From: an uncultured Eubacteriales bacterium
GTDB lineage: Bacteria; Bacillota; Clostridia; Oscillospirales; Acutalibacteraceae
DNA: 17,183 nt
Direction: 5' to 3'
NCBI GenBank assembly: GCA_934486755.1
Contig: CAKSQT010000040.1
Span: 1 to 17,183, forward strand
Shown: piece by piece, positions 6,735 to 12,591 of the stretch
Numbering within the stretch: position 1 is the stretch's first letter
Layout: each line of letters opens with the position of its first letter
Notes under the pieces: model-generated
What the model saw: the letters and a program-made list of their open reading frames with translations, nothing else
Databases searched by the model: none
Told to the model about the DNA's origin: nothing
Translations under genes and position numbers: made by a program

Positions 6735-8219
6735 ATGTTAAAAAAGGGTTTTGACAATGACAAATATATCAGCCTGCAAACACAGAATATCCGTGACAGG
6801 ATTTCTATGTTCGGGGACAAGCTCTATTTAGAGTTCGGAGGCAAGCTGTTTGACGATTACCACGCCGCACGCGTGCTTCCCGGGTTTGAGCCCGACGCAA
6901 AGGTCAAAATGCTGTTAAAGCTCAAAGACGAGGCGGAAATTGTCATTGTTATAAATGCCGACGCGATTGAGAAGAACAAGCGCCGCGGCGACCTTGGAAT
7001 AACCTACGACCTTGATACGCTAAGGCTTATAGACGCGTTCAGGGGGATAGGTCTTTATGTCGGGAGCGTGGTTATTACACGCTACACAGGTCAGCCTATG
7101 GCAGAGGCGTTTGAAAAGCGCCTTAAAACCCTTGGAATTAAGGTCTACCGCCATTATCCGATAAAGGACTATCCCTCTAATATTCCGCTTATAGTAAGCG
7201 AAGAAGGCTTCGGCAAAAACGACTACATAGAAACCACAAGACGGCTTGTTGTGGTAACCGCCCCAGGTCCGGGGAGCGGAAAAATGGCGACCTGCTTATC
7301 CCAGCTTTATCACGAGCATAAAAGGGGGCGCAAGTGCGGATACGCTAAGTTTGAAACCTTCCCGATATGGAGCATACCGCTTAAACACCCCGTAAACGTC
7401 GCTTACGAGGCGGCAACCGCCGACCTTAACGACGTTAATATGATAGACCCGTTCCATTTGGAGGCATACGGCAAAACCGCCGTAAACTACAACAGGGATA
7501 TTGAAATTTTCCCCGTTCTCAACTCGATGATGGAACGCATTTTGGGCGAGTCGCCCTATAAAAGCCCTACCGATATGGGCGTAAATATGGCTGGATTCGG
7601 GATTGTTGACGACGAAGCCGTCTGCGCCGCCGCAAAGCAGGAAATCATACGCCGTTACTACGCCGCTTTGGTAAGCGTCCGTCAGGGAATGAGCGAAACT
7701 AACGAGGCGGCTAAAATAGAGCTTCTTATGAACCAGGTCGGGGTCACAACCGAAGACCGCCCCGTGGTTGCCGCCGCGAACAAAAAGGCTGCTGAAACGG
7801 GAGCGCCCGCAACCGCTATTCAACTGCCCGACGGCAGAATTATCACGGGAAAGACCTCCTCCCTGCTCGGCGCCGCGTCCTCAATGCTGCTTAACAGCCT
7901 TAAAGAGCTTGCGGGAATTCCCGACGATATAAAGCTAATATCCCCGAATATAATCGAGCCGATACAGCGGCTTAAAACCGAAATAATGGGCAACAACAAT
8001 CCCCGTCTTCATACCGACGAGGTGCTGACCGCCCTGTCTATCTGCGCCGCCACCAACGACACCGCGAAAAAAGCTCTCGGTCAGGCGCACTGCCTCAGGG
8101 GACTTGAAGCACATTCAAGCGTTATTTTGTCGCGCGTTGACGAACAGGTCTTCCGCAAACTCGGCGTGAATATCACCTTTGAACCGCAGTATCAGACCAA
8201 GAAATTGTACCATAATTAG
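6735..8219 (+). CDS. DUF1846 (UPF0371) family protein
   Basis: A 494-residue soluble protein matching the full length of the DUF1846/UPF0371 family (PF08903), whose members have been crystallised but lack an assigned reaction as far as I know. Recognisable family stretches are the start GFDNDKYISLQTQNIRDRIS, the DDYHAARVLPGFEPDAKVKM region, IVINADAIEKNKRRGDLGIT, the P-loop-like VTAPGPGSGKMATCLSQLYH near residue 172-192, KFETFPIWSIPLKHPVNVAY and TADLNDVNMIDPFHLEAYG. The first half reads like a Rossmann-type fold; GPGSGK suggests nucleotide or phosphate binding, but lacks a canonical Ser/Thr after Lys. Start ATG 6735 has GGAG 9 bases upstream. It follows mgtE by 24 bp and is closed by the terminator within the 8230-8324 repeat. 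Family certain, function unknown. Confidence 0.92.
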   Translation: MLKKGFDNDKYISLQTQNIRDRISMFGDKLYLEFGGKLFDDYHAARVLPGFEPDAKVKMLLKLKDEAEIVIVINADAIEKNKRRGDLGITYDLDTLRLIDAFRGIGLYVGSVVITRYTGQPMAEAFEKRLKTLGIKVYRHYPIKDYPSNIPLIVSEEGFGKNDYIETTRRLVVVTAPGPGSGKMATCLSQLYHEHKRGRKCGYAKFETFPIWSIPLKHPVNVAYEAATADLNDVNMIDPFHLEAYGKTAVNYNRDIEIFPVLNSMMERILGESPYKSPTDMGVNMAGFGIVDDEAVCAAAKQEIIRRYYAALVSVRQGMSETNEAAKIELLMNQVGVTTEDRPVVAAANKKAAETGAPATAIQLPDGRIITGKTSSLLGAASSMLLNSLKELAGIPDDIKLISPNIIEPIQRLKTEIMGNNNPRLHTDEVLTALSICAATNDTAKKALGQAHCLRGLEAHSSVILSRVDEQVFRKLGVNITFEPQYQTKKLYHN

Positions 8220-8229
8220 ACGATAGATG

Positions 8230-8324
8230 TTAGATATCGGATATTAGAAGGCTCCCCTCTTTTTAAAGAGGGGAGCTTTTGCCGTAAGACGGCTGAGGTG
8301 TGTTTTCCAATATCCAAAATCTAA
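8230..8324. repeat. MITE/REP-like palindromic repeat element
   Basis: A 95-bp element with imperfect 18-bp terminal inverted repeats: TTAGATATCGGATATTAG (8230-8247) and, as its reverse complement with 15 of 18 matches, CCAATATCCAAAATCTAA (8307-8324). Inside are the terminator hairpin GCTCCCCTCTTT/AAAGAGGGGAGC and a second hairpin GCCGT AAG ACGGC (8281-8293) followed by TGAGGTGTG. A left-half copy (GATATTAGAAAGCTCCCC...) forms the terminator at 2793-2836. No transposase is encoded, so it would be moved in trans if mobile. Confidence 0.65.
8248..8283 (+). terminator. Rho-independent terminator of the mgtE-DUF1846 unit
   Basis: GCTCCCCTCTTT (8251-8262) pairs with AAAGAGGGGAGC (8265-8276), extended by an A/T and G-T pairs, and is followed by TTTT. 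It lies 30 bp after the DUF1846 stop and is embedded in the 95-bp repeat element. Confidence 0.8.
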
Positions 8325-8355
8325 TAATAAATTTTTTTGAAAAAAATTTATTATT
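8323..8355. repeat. A/T-only perfect inverted repeat
   Basis: AATAATAAATTTTTTT (8323-8338) and AAAAAAATTTATTATT (8340-8355) are perfect 16-base complements around a single G. It joins the right end of the 95-bp repeat and stops three bases before the -35 of the next promoter. It could act as an UP-like element, a weak terminator or a target site; the sequence does not decide. Confidence 0.6.
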
Positions 8356-8358
8356 TTC

Positions 8359-8387
8359 TTGACATACTACGTAGTATGTAGTATAAT
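8359..8387 (+). promoter_or_regulatory. Consensus sigma-A promoter with palindromic operator in the spacer
   Basis: TTGACA (8359-8364) and TATAAT (8382-8387) are exact consensus hexamers with 17 bases between. The spacer is occupied by the perfect 18-bp palindrome ACATACTACGTAGTATGT (8362-8379), overlapping the -35. Its core ATACTACGTAGTAT recurs at 8739-8752. This layout is typical of an autoregulated operon repressed by a dimeric ribbon-helix-helix or HTH protein; the likely repressor is the protein encoded next. Confidence 0.88.
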
Positions 8388-8427
8388 AAGCGCGGAGTAA
8401 AAGGCGGACAATAAAGTCCGAATTGCA

Positions 8428-8709
8428 TTGACAAATAACCGCTTTAATGATACAATAATTGTATCATATAATAAGGCGGTGGACGGTATACCAAGGAAAA
8501 GAAACCCTGATACCGTCGCAAAGAATACGGCATACCGTAACGAGTATACAAAACAACACTATGACCGATTAACTTTATTATTACCAAAAGGTGCGAAAAA
8601 GGTTATACGAGAAGCCGCAAAGTCAAAAGGTGATACTATATCGTCATATATTGTTAATGCTCTTGAAAGGTACGAAAACTTGGACTTATCAGGGGATAAA
8701 AAGTTATAA
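8428..8709 (+). CDS. Small Arc/ribbon-helix-helix-like DNA-binding protein
   Basis: A 93-residue basic protein from TTG 8428. The C-terminal two thirds, AYRNEYTKQHYDRLTLLLPK then GAKKVIREAAKSKGDTISSYIVNALERY, fits the Arc/MetJ-type pattern: a strand (YDRLTLLLPKG), helix A (AKKVIREAAKSKG) and helix B (TISSYIVNALERYE). Such proteins are dimeric repressors or antitoxin-type DNA binders in plasmids, phages and integrative elements of Firmicutes. The start is uncertain: no Shine-Dalgarno lies close to TTG 8428, and the first 17 residues run over a perfect inverted repeat (8447-8467); GTG 8479 with AAGG just upstream is an alternative giving 76 residues that begin nearer the conserved KRNPDTVAKNTAYR region. 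It probably binds the ACTACGTAGT palindromes in its own promoter and before the downstream genes (inference). The region is more A/T-rich than its neighbours, hinting at transfer. Confidence 0.78.
   Translation: MTNNRFNDTIIVSYNKAVDGIPRKRNPDTVAKNTAYRNEYTKQHYDRLTLLLPKGAKKVIREAAKSKGDTISSYIVNALERYENLDLSGDKKL
8447..8467. repeat. Perfect 10-bp-arm inverted repeat near the start of the RHH-like gene
   Basis: ATGATACAAT (8447-8456) and ATTGTATCAT (8458-8467) are exact complements around one A. A smaller hairpin, CGGAC/GTCCG (8405-8420), lies in the leader upstream. Both would be in the mRNA; they may hide or position the start site, or be a second protein-binding site. Confidence 0.6.
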
Positions 8710-8752
8710 AGCGGAAATTTCCGCTTTAAACTTGTGTTATACTACGTAGTAT
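8708..8752. promoter_or_regulatory. Second operator palindrome behind a stop-proximal hairpin
   Basis: The perfect 20-bp palindrome AAAGCGGAAATTTCCGCTTT (8708-8727) overlaps the stop codon of the RHH-like gene; lacking a T-run, it is at best a weak terminator or pause site. It is followed by ATACTACGTAGTAT (8739-8752), the same 14-bp core as in the promoter at 8359-8387. A possible -10 (TATACT, 8738-8743) overlaps it but no good -35 is seen, so this site may repress an internal start or block readthrough. Confidence 0.6.
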
Positions 8753-8802
8753 GTAAATGCAACCAACCTCCACAAAACAACTATCTTAAAGGAGTTTTCA
8801 CT

Positions 8803-8865
8803 ATGAAGAACAAAAATAACAAAAACACCGCCTATCTTACAAACCGTATCCGCAAAGCGAGGTGA
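8803..8865 (+). CDS. 20-residue leader peptide translationally coupled to the next gene
   Basis: ATG 8803 is preceded by AAAGGAG (8788-8794) with 8 bases between, the best ribosome site in this module. It encodes MKNKNNKNTAYLTNRIRKAR, a very basic Lys/Asn/Arg-rich peptide, and stops at TGA 8863-8865. The stop is embedded in GAGGTGA, the ribosome site for ATG 8871, so translation of the peptide should deliver ribosomes to the following gene. It has no family that I recognise. It could be a true small protein, or a leader whose only purpose is coupling or attenuation. Confidence 0.6.
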   Translation: MKNKNNKNTAYLTNRIRKAR

Positions 8866-8870
8866 ATAAT

Positions 8871-9182
8871 ATGGAATTTTCTAATATGATTGAAAGGTGC
8901 AAGCTATTAGAGATAAGTAATTATCTTATCGGATACGGTGAATCGGCGGTGGAAAGCAAGGACTTGGATTTTACGACAGCCATAAGAAATATGGAAAAGC
9001 AGACGGAAACATTTTTAGACGAACATTTTGAGGACGAAAAGGAACGGGAAACCGTTTCCTTGGAAATGATGAACCGCGAAATGGTTGTAAGAGAAACATA
9101 TTTTCAAATGGGTCTTGTTGCAGGAATAAATATATCAAGAGAAATAGAAAAAAGAACTAAGGAACTTAACAAAAGAAAATAA
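8871..9182 (+). CDS. Small helical protein of unknown function
   Basis: A 103-residue, charged, probably all-helical cytoplasmic protein (MEFSNMIERCKLLEISNYLI at the start, KRTKELNKRK at the end). Its C-terminal YFQMGLVAGINISREIEKR resembles the YF-x-x-G-x-x-x-G-x-x-x patterns of short accessory-element proteins in Clostridia, but I cannot name a family. Start ATG 8871 is preferred over GTG 8862 (in frame, three codons upstream) because GAGGTG lies 7 bases before the ATG. It is the last gene of the palindrome-controlled module and is coupled to the 20-residue leader. Position after a putative repressor gene would fit a toxin or effector, but nothing in the sequence shows toxicity. Confidence 0.75.
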   Translation: MEFSNMIERCKLLEISNYLIGYGESAVESKDLDFTTAIRNMEKQTETFLDEHFEDEKERETVSLEMMNREMVVRETYFQMGLVAGINISREIEKRTKELNKRK

Positions 9183-9196
9183 TATAAATTGTGTGC

Positions 9197-9230
9197 TAAA
9201 AAATCCGCTCCGAAAGGAGCGGATTTTCTT
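9197..9230. terminator. Bidirectional rho-independent terminator
   Basis: AAAATCCGCTCC (9200-9211), loop GAAA, GGAGCGGATTTT (9216-9227): a 12-bp perfect stem with a GNRA-type loop. T-rich sequence follows on the plus strand (TTTTCTTGTT) and six Ts on the minus strand (9198-9203). It separates the convergent module at 8359-9182 and the secreted-protein cluster ending at 9260. Confidence 0.9.
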
Positions 9231-9259
9231 GTTAATGTTTATTTTCCTTACAGGAGACC

Positions 9260-9403
9260 TTACCAATCGTTGCCTTCGTTTTCGTTGTAGATACCGTCGA
9301 GAACGCCTGCACCGTCGGTAGCAATGCTTGCGGTTGCCGCAAGTGCTTCGGTCTGGCTGTATTCGGTATAATCAAAAATCGGAGATCTATATGTTTTTTT
9401 CAT
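9260..9403 (-). CDS. 47-residue peptide coupled to the upstream secreted-protein gene
   Basis: ATG at 9401-9403 begins MKKTYRSPIFDYTEYSQTEA, continues through a small-residue stretch (LAATASIATDGAGVLDG) and ends in an acidic tail (IYNENEGNDW). A ribosome site AAGGAGG lies 9-10 bases upstream and is formed by the last codons of the 974-residue gene; only 4 bases separate that gene's stop from this start, so the two are translationally coupled. There is no classical signal peptide: the start has no hydrophobic core. Peptides of this general look (MKK-x-Y-x-x-P start, Ala/Gly-rich middle, acidic end) occur as short hypothetical proteins in gut Clostridia. It could be a precursor peptide, a chaperone-like partner of the secreted protein or a degenerate remnant. 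No modifying enzyme is encoded in the window. The longer frame from 9469 reads inside the upstream gene and is not used. Confidence 0.65.
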   Translation of the reverse strand: MKKTYRSPIFDYTEYSQTEALAATASIATDGAGVLDGIYNENEGNDW

Positions 9404-9407
9404 ATTT

Positions 9408-12332
9408 TTAAGCCTCCTTAATTGCACTGCGGTATGCACAGAGGAACTTGAACAATTCAATCTGGTCAAGAGTTACCGTGCTGTCGCCGTCTACTATCTT
9501 GCCCTTGATGGCATTAAGCATATCGGTGTTTTCGGACAGCTTCTTGCCAACATAGGTTGTGTCGTCGCCGACCTTAACTCCCTCTGTATCGCCCATTGCA
9601 CCGCTGTTGTTATAAACATTTGCGGCAATTGCCTTTAACAGGCTGTTTACGTTGCGTATGCAAACGCCGTTGTTATCTATACCGTCTATCGACGTCGGTT
9701 TTGCTTTGCCGTTGTCGGCGTTTACGCTGTATACGGGAACTACCGCGCCGTTTACGGTGTATTCAACAAACACACGTGCCACAATCTTGGTGCTCCAAGT
9801 CTTTGTATCGGTAACGCTTATTCCGTTAAGCGCAAGGAGAATGTCGCTTGCAACGGTATCGCCCTCATTGTATGTTACCGCGTTTACGGTGCTTCCCTGA
9901 GTGGTATCGCCGAGCTTTAATTCCTTAACGCCTGCGTCAACCATATTCTGATAGCCTGCAACAAGAATACCGAAACGGCTTACATAACCGTTTGTTACCT
10001 TAGCGGTCGGTGCTTTGCCGTAAAAACCGATATTCATTGTACCGTCGGCACGGAGCGTAGCGCCATTTGTTTCAGGACGTAAGCCTGCCTTTGTAACGGC
10101 GGCTTCAACAGCGGCGTCAACATTTTCAAGCGCCTTTTCGGAATCCGAAAGCGCGTTGTAAGCGGCGTACATAGCGAGCGTAGCGTCCGCGTCGGGCGTC
10201 TCGCTGTTAAGAACATCTACATACCTGTCGGCAAAACTGTCTTCGCTTTCGGTGCTGAAATACAGAAGGTTATCTATTGAAGCGTCGTTTACAAGTTGAA
10301 TGTACGGAAGCGGAGCCTCAGCGTTTGCATACTTGTAGAAAACTCCCTCGTTTTTCAACTGTGTAAAACTCAATAATTTTAAATCGGTGCCTTCGTCATA
10401 CTCATTGTTTCCGTTTTTGTCAATAAAACACAGGTAACTCGTAGGAGTTGCGCGTACAGCAGAATAACCGTTTTCGGTTGTAAGCCCTGTATCAAAGGTC
10501 AGTTTGAATACTATTCTGTCACCCTTTACCTTGTAGGTGGCAGCAGTTCCCGAAACAAGTTCAATGTTGTCGGTGTTTTTAAGAACAGCATCATTGTAAG
10601 TCCAGAAGTTGTTGCCCAACGCACTTGAAAACTTGGTTACAAGGGTTGTTGCGGCGCTTGCATTATCGTTTTTAAGATAGTTGCAAGCCGAATAGAAATA
10701 GAGGTTATCCGACGTATTGGGATATTTGGCTCTTGTAATTGAAGTAACAAAATAATCCCTGTTATTTGTCGTTGTAATGCCCTCGGGAACAACTATATCC
10801 TCAGGTATAAAACCGAAACCTAAGCCCTGTACGCAGTCATCGTTATACTTGAACGCTACTGTCGCGCTTGTTAAACGTCTTGAATTGAATTTATCAAAAG
10901 CGACGTGCTTAGCCGTGCCGTTAGTGTCGGCGGTGGTCATAATTGTATTTTTGAAGTAAGAATATACTTCGGGATAGTTTGCCTTATCCTCGTCAGTCAT
11001 ACTGTATGTAACGGTATTACCGTTAATAAAGTAACCGTCAAGCAAATCGGTAATATGCTTATACGCGTCGGCAAACTGAGCCTTGTGGGTATCCTCAACC
11101 GCATTGTATTTAACAATTGCGGCGTTTAAAACTTCTAAGTTGCCTTCCGCAGAAGTTAAAGAGGCAACATTTTCGGCATAATATGCAGCAAATTCCGTTG
11201 AGGCCGCCGTCGGCAAAAACGGAACGGCAACAGCATATTTATTTACAACAAGCGCCGCGTAATTCGTTCCTTCATAGTTTTCAAGCAGAGCCTTCGCACC
11301 GTCGCTCAATGCGTTAAACGCGGTATAAGCGTCAACAAACTGCTGTGCGTTTTCCGCCGTGACGTCGGTGTTAAGCAAATCGGCATAATCGGCCACGAAT
11401 TTATCGGCAGCCGCTTTATTTTCAGCGGCTTCCTCTGCCGCTATTTCCTCTGATGTTTTTGAATAACTGAGAACTACGTTCTTGATAACATTTGTATTGC
11501 TTGAATTGTTGCCTGAGGCAAAAGCAAATAACGGAGACATATCAGCCGTGAGATAATTTGAATATGAACCGAGTCCCAAGTCGCTTGATGCGGTTGCAAC
11601 CGCGTTTGCGCCGTTGGTGCGGTCCTCATCGCTTGAATATATAGCGGTGTTCACATTGACCTTTGAAATTTTATCCGAAGAATAAGTGTAGGTTATTTTA
11701 ATTCTGTAATAATATGTTGTGCCGGCAGTCAAATCGGAAGCAGCGCCTACATTTGCCCAGCCGTTTTTATTTCCTGTATACACGGTTTTTGAGATTGTGT
11801 AAAGATTGACCTGCATAGGAAGATCGCTACGGGCTTTTTCGTACTGAACAATCTTATAACTTGCCGCACTTGAATCATAAGCAAAAGCAAATCCCTGACC
11901 CGAAGCTGTACGGTTAATCTGAGCATTGGTAGCGTCAACATCAATATAGTAGGAATTGAGCGTTCTACCCGAAGCGACGCTGTCCTTCAACTGCACAAAA
12001 TTTACCGAAGCGGGTGTTCCGGTTTTTGCGTCAGCGGCAACGGAGTGCGGAACGGCAAGACCGCCGTCCGAAATATAGTCGGCTATTGAGCTTGTGCCTG
12101 CCGCCGTGTAGTCAAAATCCGAAACGGTTCCGTCTTCCGCCATTGTTTTAAGTTCAAAAACATCGGCGGCGGATTTTGTTTCGCCGTTTACGGTAGCGCT
12201 GTCCGCGCTGTCAAACGTATCGGCTATGTCGTATGTAGCGGACGCGGCGCCGATAAACAGACTTGCCGCAGGAACCGCGCTAAGCACGAGCAATACCGAA
12301 AGCGTAAGACTTAAAAATCTTTTAAATTTCAT
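9408..12332 (-). CDS. Large secreted multidomain protein of unknown function
   Basis: A 974-residue protein with a clear signal peptide (MKFKRFLSLTLSVLLVLSAV, likely cleaved after AASA at about 32). Residues 33-300 look like a beta-sandwich of the laminin-G/concanavalin type (inference from FAFAYDSSAASYKIVQYE and the strand pattern). Residues about 300-430 and 700-740 hold helical modules with the motif YxALSDxxKxLL (YTAFNALSDGAKALLENYEG and YAAYNALSDSEKALENVDAA), similar to FIVAR-like surface spacers. Residues 430-690 contain another beta-rich part with NGNNEYDEGTDLK. The C-terminal part (from about 755) resembles the beta-sandwich found at the end of many gut Firmicute secreted proteins (SRFGILVAGYQN, TKIVARVFVEYTVNGAVVPV), and ends in VDGDSTVTLDQIELFKFL, which looks like a single degenerate dockerin/EF-hand-like motif. 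No catalytic site or sortase motif is seen. Start: AAGGAG about 12 bases upstream. It follows the dockerin protein gene by 259 bp. Confidence 0.88.
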   Translation of the reverse strand: MKFKRFLSLTLSVLLVLSAVPAASLFIGAASATYDIADTFDSADSATVNGETKSAADVFELKTMAEDGTVSDFDYTAAGTSSIADYISDGGLAVPHSVAADAKTGTPASVNFVQLKDSVASGRTLNSYYIDVDATNAQINRTASGQGFAFAYDSSAASYKIVQYEKARSDLPMQVNLYTISKTVYTGNKNGWANVGAASDLTAGTTYYYRIKITYTYSSDKISKVNVNTAIYSSDEDRTNGANAVATASSDLGLGSYSNYLTADMSPLFAFASGNNSSNTNVIKNVVLSYSKTSEEIAAEEAAENKAAADKFVADYADLLNTDVTAENAQQFVDAYTAFNALSDGAKALLENYEGTNYAALVVNKYAVAVPFLPTAASTEFAAYYAENVASLTSAEGNLEVLNAAIVKYNAVEDTHKAQFADAYKHITDLLDGYFINGNTVTYSMTDEDKANYPEVYSYFKNTIMTTADTNGTAKHVAFDKFNSRRLTSATVAFKYNDDCVQGLGFGFIPEDIVVPEGITTTNNRDYFVTSITRAKYPNTSDNLYFYSACNYLKNDNASAATTLVTKFSSALGNNFWTYNDAVLKNTDNIELVSGTAATYKVKGDRIVFKLTFDTGLTTENGYSAVRATPTSYLCFIDKNGNNEYDEGTDLKLLSFTQLKNEGVFYKYANAEAPLPYIQLVNDASIDNLLYFSTESEDSFADRYVDVLNSETPDADATLAMYAAYNALSDSEKALENVDAAVEAAVTKAGLRPETNGATLRADGTMNIGFYGKAPTAKVTNGYVSRFGILVAGYQNMVDAGVKELKLGDTTQGSTVNAVTYNEGDTVASDILLALNGISVTDTKTWSTKIVARVFVEYTVNGAVVPVYSVNADNGKAKPTSIDGIDNNGVCIRNVNSLLKAIAANVYNNSGAMGDTEGVKVGDDTTYVGKKLSENTDMLNAIKGKIVDGDSTVTLDQIELFKFLCAYRSAIKEA

Positions 12333-12591
12333 AGTAATGCCATCTCCTTAAATAATTTTCCGATTGTATTTTAATTGTTTTTACTCCTCATTTAAATAGC
12401 AAATACTTTACCTTTTGGGTAAATAGTTTACATTTCAGGCGAAAAATTGCGTTTTTGGAGTCATTTTTCAGACCGTTTTGCATTTTTCACCAAATGACAG
12501 TCATTTTGATTAAAACAGGCTGTGCAGAGGTAAATTTAATAAAATTTACCCCTGCCAATCTTCAATTTTCAATTTTTAATTTTCAATTGAA
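12333..12591. other. Intergenic region with hairpin and TTGAAAATT repeats
   Basis: A 259-bp A/T-rich gap between two leftward genes; no gene seen. Near the dockerin gene end (12560-12590) the minus strand carries tandem variants of TTGAAAATT/TTAAAAATT. Next, GCAGAGGTAAATTT (12524-12537) and AAATTTACCCCTGC (12542-12555) form a 14-bp stem (one G-U) with a four-base loop; without an adjacent T-run it is only a candidate terminator. The remaining 150 bp up to the 974-residue gene presumably hold its promoter, but I found no convincing hexamer pair. Confidence 0.5.

Noticed and set aside
7296..7823. 175-codon minus-strand frame inside the DUF1846 gene
   Set aside because: Fully antisense to a conserved family protein, with no start signal of its own.
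8359..9182. Calling the small module a toxin-antitoxin system
   Set aside because: Layout and operators fit, but neither protein shows a recognisable toxin fold or motif; kept as an unnamed module.
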